From: Marinobacter salexigens | GTDB lineage: Bacteria; Pseudomonadota; Gammaproteobacteria; Pseudomonadales; Oleiphilaceae | Assembly (NCBI RefSeq): GCF_018860765.1 | Contig: NZ_JAHKPV010000019.1 | Location: forward strand, 186,001-250,000 | Length of the DNA: 64,000 nt | Direction: 5' to 3' | Part shown: positions 11,298 through 21,500 of the stretch, piece by piece | Layout: each line of letters begins with the position of its first letter | Numbering within the stretch: position 1 is the stretch's first letter | Notes under the pieces: model-generated | Told to the model about the DNA's origin: nothing | The model's database searches: none | Seen by the model: the letters and a program-made list of their open reading frames with translations, nothing else | Position numbers and translations under genes: made by a program

Positions 11298-13706
11298 TCA
11301 ATGGATTGACGGATCTTTCTGATCGTCCCGGGCATGTTCCTGACGCTCGTGCTCGCGCATTTGCTCAAGCCGTTGCTGGATAATGCCAAAAACACTTTGT
11401 TTCGGATAGTTGCCTTTGTTGTCTGCCTTACCTGCTGGCTTGCCCAACAGCAGCGTTACCGCATCCTCAACACTTGAAACAGAGTACACAGCAAAGCGCT
11501 TGTCCCGAACAGCCTGCACCACCTCGCTGTCTAACATCAGGTTCTGCACGTTGTTGGCTGGCACGATCACGCCCTGAGTTCCGGTGAGTCCATCCTTAAG
11601 CTGACAAGTCGCAAAAAAACCCTCGACTTTTTCATTCACCCCTCCAATCGGCTGCACTTCACCAAATTGGTTGACGGAACCGGTAATGGCCAACTCCTGA
11701 CGCACCGGGATTTGGGATAGCGAGGATATCAACGCACAGAGCTCCGCCAATGAAGCACTATCGCCGTCTACCTCCCCATAGTTTTGCTCAAAGGTCAAGC
11801 TAGCTGACAGGTGCATAGGATCTGTGACGGCAAAGTGCGAGGCAAGCCAAGAACTTAAAATCATCACACCCTTGGAGTGAATATTGCCGCCCAGTTTTAC
11901 ATCGCGTTCAATGTCTATAATGCCGCCGTCTCCATAATAGCAAGTCGCGGTTACGCGATTGGACAAGCCAAATTCAAACCCGCCAGTAGAGAGCACAGAA
12001 AGCGCATTCACCTGACCAACAACCGAGCCTTGGGTTGACACCAGTGTAGAGCCATCGCGGATCGAATCGTAAAACTGATCACGAATACGGCTACTGCGGT
12101 ATTTGGCGCTCTCCAGAGCCCTTTCCACATGAATGTCCTGAATGAGCTTGGCATTTGCCTGCCTGGCCCAAAAATCCGACTCCCGGAGCAGGTTGGCGAT
12201 GTTGGCGGCATGCAGGGAGAGTCTGTCTTGATGCTCGGCCATGCGGGCACTGTATTCAATAATTCGCGCCACAGCTTTATTGGTGCAGTGCAGCAGGTTT
12301 TTTTCTTTCACTACACTGGCAATAAACTTTGCATAGGTAACCTGACTGTCTTCGGAGCGGAACATCTCGTTCTCAAAATCTGCCGTCACCCGGAACAGTT
12401 CTGCAAACTCGGGATCATAGTCCTGCAACAACATCCAGGTTTCACGGTCACCGAATAGCACAAGTTTCACATCAAGCGGCACAGCTTGCGGCTCTATGGA
12501 GATAGTACCTGAGAGCGTAAGCTCACGCTCAAGAGAGTTAATCTGGATAGACTTGGAACGCAGTGCCCGCTTGAGCCCATCCCACACGAAGGGCTGCTCT
12601 AGCACCTTGATGGCATCCATCAGCAGGTAGCCGCCATTAGCCCGGTGCAGACTGCCTGCCCGGATTAGAGAAAAGTCGGTAAATACGGTGCCCTTGTAGG
12701 TAACATTCTCAACGTACCCGAAAAGGTTGTGATACGTTGGATTATCCTCCACCACCATGGGTACTTCGTTGGTTTTCTGGTGCACCACGACATTCACGAG
12801 ATAGCGCCGCGGCATTTTTTTATCCAACGACGCATAGGCGATGGCAGCCTGCTCTTCGTTATCGTCGAGGAAAATCTCGAGATTCTCAACCAAATCTGCC
12901 CGCACCGCTTCGAAGTAAGCAACCACATCCGGAAGGCCTTTGTAGTTCTCAATCAGCTCATCAATTTGATGGCCGGATATGCCTTCCAGAGTTTCTTTGT
13001 TTAGCGCTTGCTGTTTATCTGCATACTCCTGCTCCCAGTCCGCCAGTTTACGCAGCGCTTGGCGAAGTTTTTTCTCAAGCTTGTTGATGGAGTCTTCAAA
13101 CTTATCGCGTTGTGCATCCGTCAACTCTTTAAACGTCTCTGCGGTATGCGGCTTGTCACCTTTCATCGCCACAAGGCGGTAACCGCCAGGTGTTGTAATG
13201 GTCAGGCTGACTTTCTTACGGCGGGCCTGAGCGGCCACTTTCTCAAGCTCGTCTTCCTGCTTCTTGCCGTATTCTTCTTTCAACTGCTCCGAACGCTCAA
13301 GAAAGCTGTCGCTGTCGAAGGTTTGGGGAATAACTTTCACCAGCCGACTCATGAGCTTTTCCATGTCTTGCTTTAGCCGCAAGCCCTTTCCGGCAGGCAA
13401 CTGGAGAAGCTTGGGAACTCGCGGCTCCTCAAAATCCGCGACATAGCACCAATCGTGACTTTGCTGCTCGGTATCCACATGGTGCTCAAGATAGCGCAAC
13501 ATCATGGTGCGTTTACCCAAACCATTTCGACCCACGGCATACACGTTATAACCGCCATGGGGCATGGCCAACGCAAAGCGTACAGCTTCCTGAGCACGGT
13601 TTTGGCCAACTATTTCTGCCAACGGCTCCAGTTGTCTGGTGGATTTGAACGGCAGTTCTTTCAGAACGCAGGCTTTATAAAGCTGATGCAGAGACAGTGA
13701 CTTCAA
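11298..13706 (-). CDS. Lon-family ATP-dependent protease (LonB-like)
   Basis: 802-residue protein of the proteobacterial Lon-like family with a non-canonical N-terminal AAA region and a C-terminal Lon proteolytic domain (about 590-770). The catalytic serine lies in DGDSASLAEL near residue 648 and the lysine in GGVNEKVEGFF near 691. The nucleotide-binding loop reads GRNGLGKRT near residue 60. It probably degrades regulatory or damaged proteins in the cytoplasm; substrates are unknown. It starts at TTG (13706) preceded by AGGAC; no ATG is nearby in frame. It is not the housekeeping Lon, which is smaller in its N-domain and differs in the AAA module. A palindrome at 13732-13741 sits just upstream. 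Confidence 0.88.
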   Translation of the reverse strand: MKSLSLHQLYKACVLKELPFKSTRQLEPLAEIVGQNRAQEAVRFALAMPHGGYNVYAVGRNGLGKRTMMLRYLEHHVDTEQQSHDWCYVADFEEPRVPKLLQLPAGKGLRLKQDMEKLMSRLVKVIPQTFDSDSFLERSEQLKEEYGKKQEDELEKVAAQARRKKVSLTITTPGGYRLVAMKGDKPHTAETFKELTDAQRDKFEDSINKLEKKLRQALRKLADWEQEYADKQQALNKETLEGISGHQIDELIENYKGLPDVVAYFEAVRADLVENLEIFLDDNEEQAAIAYASLDKKMPRRYLVNVVVHQKTNEVPMVVEDNPTYHNLFGYVENVTYKGTVFTDFSLIRAGSLHRANGGYLLMDAIKVLEQPFVWDGLKRALRSKSIQINSLERELTLSGTISIEPQAVPLDVKLVLFGDRETWMLLQDYDPEFAELFRVTADFENEMFRSEDSQVTYAKFIASVVKEKNLLHCTNKAVARIIEYSARMAEHQDRLSLHAANIANLLRESDFWARQANAKLIQDIHVERALESAKYRSSRIRDQFYDSIRDGSTLVSTQGSVVGQVNALSVLSTGGFEFGLSNRVTATCYYGDGGIIDIERDVKLGGNIHSKGVMILSSWLASHFAVTDPMHLSASLTFEQNYGEVDGDSASLAELCALISSLSQIPVRQELAITGSVNQFGEVQPIGGVNEKVEGFFATCQLKDGLTGTQGVIVPANNVQNLMLDSEVVQAVRDKRFAVYSVSSVEDAVTLLLGKPAGKADNKGNYPKQSVFGIIQQRLEQMREHERQEHARDDQKDPSIH

Positions 13707-13731
13707 GGTTGGGTCCTAACGGTTGACTCAT

Positions 13732-13741
13732 TGACCGGTCA
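13732..13741. promoter_or_regulatory. Palindrome upstream of the Lon-like protease gene
   Basis: A perfect 10-bp palindrome TGACCGGTCA lies 26-35 bp upstream of the protease start; the related half AACCGGTC recurs about 15 bp further on and GACCGGTCA occurs again just past the end of the gene near 11290. Possible operator; function unproven. Confidence 0.3.
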
Positions 13742-13950
13742 TTGTAGGTTCTGTGAACCGGTCTGTCGCGCTCAGGAGAGAGAATTGTGGCAAACACCTC
13801 GGAACTGCCATCGTGTGACCAAGCTTACGCTTTTTGTTTTATGGCTGTTCTCAAATTTTTAGGCCATGACACTTCATCTTGCGGCTATTATTCTTTAGTC
13901 TTAGAGACGGCCATAAAAACTACAAAATATGCAACGGATGACGACTTATT

Positions 13951-14325
13951 ATGAGTGTTTCCGAAGATCGTCGAATCAAAGGTCGCTACCCTGCCGCCTG
14001 TCTGAGAGTACAGATTAGGGAGCGCGGTTTTTTCATCAAAAATAAGCAGCCTTTTCAGGCTACCTGTCTTGACCTGAACCGCTATGGAATGGCCTTGCTA
14101 TGTCCACGGCCTCTAGAGCCCGGCACACGCTTACATATGGATTTTGAGGGCAAGTACATTAATGAATCGAAGGTTTGTGCCCGCGTTGTGGAGTGTCGCC
14201 CCTTTCAGACTGGCTACCGGGTAAGCGTGCAGTTCAGCTATTACCTCAACAAAAAAGGCTATTCCAGAGCAGTAGATAACGCGTTGTCACGCATTGAGGG
14301 CTTTTATAATCGCTGTGCTTGTTAG
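13951..14325 (+). CDS. PilZ-domain protein
   Basis: 124-residue single-domain protein that fits PilZ, the cyclic-di-GMP-binding fold: a basic N-terminus (EDRRIKGRYPA) followed by a DLNRYGMAL segment in place of the usual D/NxSxxG box, and beta-strand-rich sequence to the end. The serine of the second motif is replaced by Asn, so nucleotide binding is not certain. Monocistronic between the protease and the outer-membrane gene. A REC-GGDEF cyclase that could supply the nucleotide is encoded at 30.6 kb. Confidence 0.72.
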   Translation: MSVSEDRRIKGRYPAACLRVQIRERGFFIKNKQPFQATCLDLNRYGMALLCPRPLEPGTRLHMDFEGKYINESKVCARVVECRPFQTGYRVSVQFSYYLNKKGYSRAVDNALSRIEGFYNRCAC

Positions 14326-14401
14326 TTCGCCATTCAAAACCCCAATATAAACAATGCCCTTCCTGAGCGTATGCCTTTATTCTAGCTAGAAATTTTAGAG
14401 G

Positions 14402-14428
14402 TCCTGCCGCCGAAATTCAGCGGCAGGA
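14402..14428. terminator. Hairpin between convergent PilZ and OmpA-family genes
   Basis: Nine-base-pair GC-rich stem (14402-14410 with 14420-14428) and a nine-base loop between two converging genes. Neither side has a good T-run, so it is a probable rather than a canonical terminator. Confidence 0.5.
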
Positions 14429-14435
14429 ATACGAT

Positions 14436-14463
14436 TAGTACATACCAACTAGTACATACCAAC
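14436..14463. repeat. 14-bp tandem duplication spanning the end of the OmpA-family gene
   Basis: TAGTACATACCAAC is present twice head to tail, the inner copy containing the last codons and stop of the gene on the minus strand. It looks like a recent slippage duplication and leaves the encoded C-terminus (VGMY) unchanged. Confidence 0.9.
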
Positions 14464-17400
14464 GGCGTTAATAAACCAGCCGCGACTTTTGAACGACATA
14501 TCTGTCAGGTCATCACTGAAATCACTGAAGTTATAACCCAAACCCGCTTTGAGATGATGACCAAAATGACGGTACACACCCACCAGAGCTCCTTTTCGGC
14601 TATCGTCTGCGGTTAATTCATCACGCCTGCGAACCTCTGTCATCAGATCCCACTTATGCGTCACATGCCAATCGATCCGAACCGCTGCAAGTTGACCACG
14701 ACTATCGAACCAGTCAGTTGAGTTGTCGCGGCTCATCCGCAGCTCGCCAAGGCGGTAAGCGTACTTGCCACCAATGCTCCAGCGCTCTGTCAGGTCGTAT
14801 ATTGCATCTATCGCAGCGACATGACTGCGCTGGGAGTAATCAATAGCTCTACTCGTCGTGCTGCTCAGCTGGTCCGGCGGGGCCAAATCAGAAAGATAAG
14901 TGTACTTGGCTAACAGATTAAGCCGATCGTTGAATACAGGGCGGTAGGCATAACCGACAGACCCTTCAACAAAGTTTCCATCGAAGAAGTCACCTCTGGT
15001 TGAGTTACCAATCGAAAAATCCAACTTACTAATAAAACGCCAATCTGGGTTGATTTTGTAGCTAAGATTATTGCGCATCAGCCAGACATCACGAGTTTCG
15101 GCATCGCTTTTATCTTCACGATATTCAAGCGCACCCGCATAGCGCAGCCAATCGCCGCTATACCCAACCTTACCGCCAACAGCGCGCCGTCTAAGCTCAT
15201 CACCCGACTCACTGTTAATCGTTCCAAACTCGGTATTAAGACCGTAGCTCCAATCGTCATTGGGTGCAAAATCCAGACCATAGGCCTGAATCAGGCCACT
15301 CTGCTCAGTTGCATCCTGATAGCGCTGCTCCGCAAAAACACTCACAGTATCTGTCCAGCGCGAGCGCGCACCCGTGACGATTTGACTGGCTCTACCGCCC
15401 AACCCGTTGTCAGTGCGATCGTTATCTAGCTCATAATTGAGATAAAGATTGGTGCGGTCAGAGGCATCGTAGTTAACGCCCGCTTTGCCACCCACACCCA
15501 GATTGCCGTCGGAGATCTCACCGCTTACCAAAGCGCGGGGGTTGATTCGGTAACTCCCGCCTAAACCGCCTCTGTTATTCGCGGAGCGGCTACCGCTGCG
15601 ATCAAGCGTGCCCTGCGTGAAACCATAAACAGACCAGTCGTCCTCATCACTATATTCCGCTTGAACCAACAGATCGTTACGCCGTCCATCGTTTGTTCCT
15701 AGCTGTGTCTCCTGATCCTCGTTGCGAACACCTGCGGACAGCTGCCAGCTCTCATTGAGATCATGTGCAATAGCAGCCTCAGCAGCGCGTTTTAAGACGC
15801 CTCCTTGCTCATCCAGCTCATCGGCTTTAACAATCACTTGGGTCTGCTCAGTCAGCGGCGCCGCAAAGCTACCGCCCACTTGCTCGGTATCAAGACTCGT
15901 TAGCCGGCCAGGCGCAGAAAAGCCAGCGTCTCGAAGCTCTAAATATAAGGTACCAGTGCCCTCGTTATTGCTTCCAAGGTCACGCAAGGCAAATGCTGTT
16001 TCCACACGATGCGCACGGGCGTCTGAGTCAGTGCCTACTACACTGCTGCTGAAGCCAAAACCACCATCAAAAGAGGATAACTGCTCGAAGCCATCGCCAG
16101 TGCTCTGTGCCGATTCGAGCTTGATCCAGCTGTTTTCGCTATGGCGTAGCAACAGATCAACACCGGCCAACTCCTGAGTATCGCTCCCGGTCTGCTCCTG
16201 ACGGCTACCTGTCGCACCAATGCGCATCCAGTCTGCAGCCCAGAAGGAAATACGTCCCCCAACCGCCAGATCATCTAGCTCACCTAATCCAGGTGAGTAT
16301 TCATAGCCGACAACCAGATAGACAGCATTACCACTAAGGCCGCCGCTTGACCGCACTAGCATGCTGCTATCTGAAGTGCTGGAAAGCGGTTGAGCTAGGA
16401 TAATGCGCCCCTGCAAGGCATTAACATCGTAGTCAATACCGGAGACCAAATCCTGTGCATGCAACACCAAATTAGAGTCTTTGTCCCGTACCTCAACACG
16501 CACCCGCTCACTGCCTTCGGTCAGATCCTGATGCCGTAGGAAGTACAGTGAACCTCCGGTTCCCCGAAACTCCTCACGTGCCGACGCAGTACCCGGCTCT
16601 GCCGCAAACCCTTCGAACTGCAAACGACGCTCGCCAAAGGCCGTGTATTCATCACTGTTGAATCTAAACTGAGCGCCGTAAAGACTGCGATCAATCTGGC
16701 TGAGCTCTGTCTCACGGATCTCTTCCCGGAAATTACCCCACAGGGCATGGGATTTAACATCTTCTAACTTGATATAAAACTTGCCTCGTGTGGGTGCATC
16801 TTCTACCAGAGTTGAATCGTCGCCAAACGTCGCCCAACCCTGATTTCCGTCCATCCTTCGGAGGAATTCCCGCGGATTCTTGTCATTGAAATTGCTTAGA
16901 ATGCTGCTAAACGACTCCTCTGTAGTATCTACACTCGCGGTTACCGTGTACGTGTCGTCGATCTTACCCTTGGTGTAGAACGCCAGACGGCCATCAATAT
17001 AGAGCTTGTCGTCATAATAACGATCTTCACCCGTTACCAAACGGGCAGGTCCTGTGGTGTTCTGTTGCCCTACAGTAATGTCAGCAATGGCTACGGTAAA
17101 CCAGTCTTGGCCGGGTAGGCGCAGATCGCGTCGATATATTCGCCCTTTACCATCATCGCCCAGCACAGCAACTTCTACACTGTGCAGGCCACGGGGGATA
17201 ATTTGACTGCTCGCAAAACGACCATTGCGATCTACCGGAACAGGGCGCCCCAGAACATAAACTTTTTGATTCGGCCGGACCTCCTTGCCATTGACCGTAA
17301 TCGTGCCGCCAGCGACTGGAATGCGGTGGCGCTGCAAGCGGTTTTCGCCAAACCCTGCCAACAAGTCACCTCCCACATCGGCAGCCTCTTCTCCCGTTGC

Positions 17401-18591
17401 CGGAGATCGCGACAGATTCAGAGGCTGGAGACTCGTTTCGTCAAACCTGCCTTTGGCATCGTATACCCGTAATTGATAGTAAACGCTGGCAGGAAGCTCA
17501 TCCGTTGGTACCCACTCCCCTTCTAACTGCTCATCGAGTGTTATCGTCGCCAACACATCATTGGGTAAAAACGTGCCTCTGCGGCCCACAATCAGAACCT
17601 CTGCGCGCTCTATCCAATGCAAATAATTGCTATAGCCCCGGAACTTCAAAGGTTCTCCGACGTGCGCCACACGCGGTCCAGTAGCAATGTTCAATCGCGG
17701 TTTTGCAGATAGGTTGTCGTAGCGCACCTGCAATAAATCTCGAGCCAAGGCGACATCGACACAACGCTGCGTATCGGCACTACCTGACTGGCTCGACATT
17801 TCCTGCTGCTGGCCATCCAGACTAATGCGAAACGGTACAACGTCGTCAGCTGCGACAGATCCAGGCGAACAAGCCAATGGCACCGGCGCTGTCACAGATT
17901 TTGGCGCGGCAATGTCATACCAGATTTCTATTTCTACGCGGCGGTTTAACATCATACCGGCCGGTGTGTCGTTACTAACCAATGGCGCATCTGGGCCACG
18001 ACTTTGAAACTCAAGCTGATCGGCCCCAAGATTGAGGCGTTGTGTGAACAGACGACCTACCTCCTTTGCTCTTTGCATCCCTAGGTCGTAGTTATCGACA
18101 TACAACGCCTTTGCACGCTGTGATAATTTTTGTGGGTCAGTATGACCAATAAAACGCATGCGCAAGTTTCGCTTCCCATTGAGGCGGTCAAGCAACTCCT
18201 GCAGCGCTTCGCTATCTTGTTCAGGGATAAACGAACGCCCAGACTCAAAACGTACCACGGGTAAATCTGAATCAAGCGATACTGAGCTGATCTGTTCACC
18301 GTTTAAGCCAAGTACCTGTGCACGCTCCGCCAGAACATCACCCGGCAGTTGCCACAAAACCAAGTGCTCGCGAGGTAGTTCACGCTCAGAGTCTTCAGGT
18401 AAAGCCGGCAACCCACCAATCGCAAGGGGGCGTCGCTGGACAAACGAGTTATCCTGCATGGCTCCACGCGGCCCCTGTAAACCACATCCATTATCTGCGC
18501 TACATTGCTGTGGCGAGTCATCTGCTATGACTGCCGAAGACAAAAACGTTAGCGTTGCAACAGCGCACTTCATCCATTTGCAAGCTTTCAT
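14449..18591 (-). CDS. OmpA-domain outer-membrane protein with large C-terminal beta-barrel
   Basis: 1380-residue exported protein. Signal peptide at the N-terminus (hydrophobic AVATLTFLSSAVIA, cleavage near residue 23). An OmpA-like peptidoglycan-binding domain occupies about 105-225 (MRFIGHTDPQKL, then MLNRRVEIEIW); Ig-like or beta-sandwich linkers follow, including PEGA-like segments at about 430-480. From about 700 the sequence alternates short polar turns and amphipathic strands (repeated YxLxxxxxWxxxx patterns) and ends in tyrosine, as expected of an outer-membrane barrel. Its ATG overlaps the stop of the giant upstream gene by four bases (ATGA), so the two are translationally coupled. 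I infer that it anchors or exports the giant protein; no experimentally named family is recognised. Confidence 0.75.
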   Translation of the reverse strand: MKACKWMKCAVATLTFLSSAVIADDSPQQCSADNGCGLQGPRGAMQDNSFVQRRPLAIGGLPALPEDSERELPREHLVLWQLPGDVLAERAQVLGLNGEQISSVSLDSDLPVVRFESGRSFIPEQDSEALQELLDRLNGKRNLRMRFIGHTDPQKLSQRAKALYVDNYDLGMQRAKEVGRLFTQRLNLGADQLEFQSRGPDAPLVSNDTPAGMMLNRRVEIEIWYDIAAPKSVTAPVPLACSPGSVAADDVVPFRISLDGQQQEMSSQSGSADTQRCVDVALARDLLQVRYDNLSAKPRLNIATGPRVAHVGEPLKFRGYSNYLHWIERAEVLIVGRRGTFLPNDVLATITLDEQLEGEWVPTDELPASVYYQLRVYDAKGRFDETSLQPLNLSRSPATGEEAADVGGDLLAGFGENRLQRHRIPVAGGTITVNGKEVRPNQKVYVLGRPVPVDRNGRFASSQIIPRGLHSVEVAVLGDDGKGRIYRRDLRLPGQDWFTVAIADITVGQQNTTGPARLVTGEDRYYDDKLYIDGRLAFYTKGKIDDTYTVTASVDTTEESFSSILSNFNDKNPREFLRRMDGNQGWATFGDDSTLVEDAPTRGKFYIKLEDVKSHALWGNFREEIRETELSQIDRSLYGAQFRFNSDEYTAFGERRLQFEGFAAEPGTASAREEFRGTGGSLYFLRHQDLTEGSERVRVEVRDKDSNLVLHAQDLVSGIDYDVNALQGRIILAQPLSSTSDSSMLVRSSGGLSGNAVYLVVGYEYSPGLGELDDLAVGGRISFWAADWMRIGATGSRQEQTGSDTQELAGVDLLLRHSENSWIKLESAQSTGDGFEQLSSFDGGFGFSSSVVGTDSDARAHRVETAFALRDLGSNNEGTGTLYLELRDAGFSAPGRLTSLDTEQVGGSFAAPLTEQTQVIVKADELDEQGGVLKRAAEAAIAHDLNESWQLSAGVRNEDQETQLGTNDGRRNDLLVQAEYSDEDDWSVYGFTQGTLDRSGSRSANNRGGLGGSYRINPRALVSGEISDGNLGVGGKAGVNYDASDRTNLYLNYELDNDRTDNGLGGRASQIVTGARSRWTDTVSVFAEQRYQDATEQSGLIQAYGLDFAPNDDWSYGLNTEFGTINSESGDELRRRAVGGKVGYSGDWLRYAGALEYREDKSDAETRDVWLMRNNLSYKINPDWRFISKLDFSIGNSTRGDFFDGNFVEGSVGYAYRPVFNDRLNLLAKYTYLSDLAPPDQLSSTTSRAIDYSQRSHVAAIDAIYDLTERWSIGGKYAYRLGELRMSRDNSTDWFDSRGQLAAVRIDWHVTHKWDLMTEVRRRDELTADDSRKGALVGVYRHFGHHLKAGLGYNFSDFSDDLTDMSFKSRGWFINAVGMY

Positions 18592-21500
18592 CGGATCACC
18601 TCTACACTGTCAGTCGCCGGAACAATTTCTTCTTCAAGTTGCAGGTCATAGCAACAATCTCTTGGCTCCCAACGTTCTGTTATCCAGTCGCGGGCGTACC
18701 CGATACGCTCATGCGCCTGATCGACCGATGAATCCATTGGCATCCGATAAGCAATGCGGAGAATTGAAGGCTCTGCGTGCAGAAGGTCCAATACTTCATG
18801 CATGCGTTTCTGGTAAGTGGGGCTCAACTCGTTATCAGAGTTAAAGGCTTCGCTGCTCAGGTCGAGGCGGATGACTCGGTGGATGCTGGCACCGAAATTG
18901 GCTTTGGTTATTCGACCCTGTGTAATGCGAACAACCCGTGGGTTCTCGGTCATGATGCGATAACCGCTTGGCAGGGTGCGTTCATCCACCTTTATGATGA
19001 AATTCGAACCACGCATCTCACTTGGTACATCAGCACACGCAACGTGGTAACGGCCAAACTCATCCGACGTTACGAGCCAACCATGCGTTGTTGCCAGACG
19101 AACACCAGGCAAGCCGCTCTCTCCGGAATCTTGATATCCATTGCGATTTTCGTCGTCGTATACGGTGCCAATAATGTCGCTGCAATCGAAGGTCGGGTCA
19201 GGTGTAACCCGGACAGTTGCTGTAGCAACATTGGATAACCGTTGGGACGCCAACTCGCTAGAAGCCCAGCCCTGATTTACATAATCATCAAATCCAACAC
19301 CCGAACCCACAACTAGAAGCAATTGGACTGTAAGGGTCTGACCACCGATCAAGTTCTGCTCCGGCCATTGCAGAAGCTTACCCTGAACAACCGGCTCAAC
19401 CGGAACACCATCAATACGGGCCGAACCGCTAACGTATTGAAAGCCAGAAGGAATCTGATCCGCTATTGTAATATCCGGCAAGTTCATAGTGAGCGTGTTC
19501 GTTGCAGTAAGCACGTATGGCACCAGCTCGCCACGGTTAACGCTGATTTTGGGCGTTGTTTTGGTCATAAAAATGGCGCCGTTGGAGATCGGATCAACCG
19601 GCAGGTGATTGTTCACCACATCAGCTGAACTGCCGTCGAACTCAAAGCTTGTGAAGTACTGGGTACTGTTCGCACCGGTGGTTAAACTTGCAGAGCCAGT
19701 GGGACAACCCAGCGGATCGTGTATTGGTGACAACTCGCTTGGAGGCTGATTGCTGCTTTGAACCAAGGCAGGATCTGGAACAGCGCCTACCGTAAGCGTG
19801 TTGTTACACTCCTCTATTAGCTGCGAAGGCGCAGGTAGATACCCTGAAGGGGGCGTTACAGTAAGCGTATAGGTTCCAGACGGCGCGGTATCCAACAACA
19901 GAAACTGATAGAAACCGTCACTACCAGTGACATGGTTGGTGGATCCGCCCAACACGTCGGCGGCGGAGAAGCCAGAAGGACCACTAATGGTGACAGTGGC
20001 ACCGGGTACCGGCAAGCGGCTAACTGCATCGTAAACTATCCCTGCAGGATCTAACGGCAAGCTGTGCTCGCGAATGTTCCTCCCTCCGGGGATCGTCATC
20101 TCGCTCAACGAGCCAGTTGTATTATCGGCCCCGACAGGGTTGCCTGGACCAACCACACCCACGCTAAACTCTGCCCCCGATTCATTGGGTACAGGCCGAC
20201 CAAAATAACTACCGCTGCTGGGTTCTCGGAAACGCACTTCATAACCACCGCCAGGTGTCAGGTTGCTGAATTCATACCCCCCATCAGTGTCGGTAAGCAT
20301 TTCGGCAAGTTTGACGCCGTTACGCCAAAGCTCGACAGTCCAGCCAGGTATCGAAATTTCACCCGGGTCGTACACATCATCGTGGTTGGTATCTCGCCAA
20401 ACTCGCCCAGATAGCGACGGGATTGTCCATTCCGCAAAATCGTTGTTTTCTGAATCAAGCACAGTGGTCACATCGATTCCAGAGATCGCACTGGGGACAA
20501 CCTCCACTGGCGTGGCCTGACCACCTGCAGTGCCAGCTATTGTTTCTCCGTTCAACAAGCCATCAGGCTGATCAGGCTGGGTCACGTGATAGACGCCCGG
20601 CGGCAACTCCGCAAACATGTAGGTGCCGTCGCTGTTGGTAACGACACTGGCGCTCACTGGGTTGCCATCGATATCGACACCCGAAAGCAGTACACGCTGT
20701 CCACTCAGGCCATTGTCATCGCCGTCAAACAGGTCATTGATGTTACGGTCATGAAAGATGCGACCAGAGATGGTTCGCGTATCCCCCGCCAGACCACTCC
20801 ACTCGGCAAAGTTGTTTTCATGGGAGTCCAGAGTGCTTCTTAAATCGATGCTAAAAATAGCACTTGGCGTTGTTGTCTGCGCCGTTGCATTTCCTCCTGC
20901 GGTGCCCGGCACAGTAGACCCATTCATCAACCCTGATGGTTGATTTGGCTGGGTTACTCCATAGATACCAGGCGGCAGGTTATAAAATGCATAAGTGCCA
21001 TCAGTACTGGTGGTCGTGGTTTCCCTAACCACGTTATTGCTTAAATCCCTGCCTACAAGCACGATGAGCTGACCGCCCAAGCCGGTATCAGCTCCGTCAA
21101 AAAGATCATTTTTATCCAGATCGTGGAATACCCTTCCCGTAACGGTGCGTCCGGGAGGTGCTGGGATAGCTATTTCACCAAAATCGTTACCAACTGAAAT
21201 GCGTGTGACTGTTAGATCAATCTGAGATATAGCACTCGGGAGAACCTCCGGAAGCGTTGCTACCCCCCCGGCAGATCCAGCCAACGTTTCACCATTGCGG
21301 TACCCGCTCGGCTGATTAGGCTGGGTAACGTCATACTCTCCCGGCGGCAAATCAGTGAACGCGTAGGTGCCGTCATCGTTAGTGACTCGGTTAACATTGA
21401 CAAGGTTACCGCTTATATCGACACCCGACAGCACAATCAACTGCCCAGAAAGCCCCCTATCGCTACCATCAAAAACGCCATTTTTGTCTCTGTCATGAAA

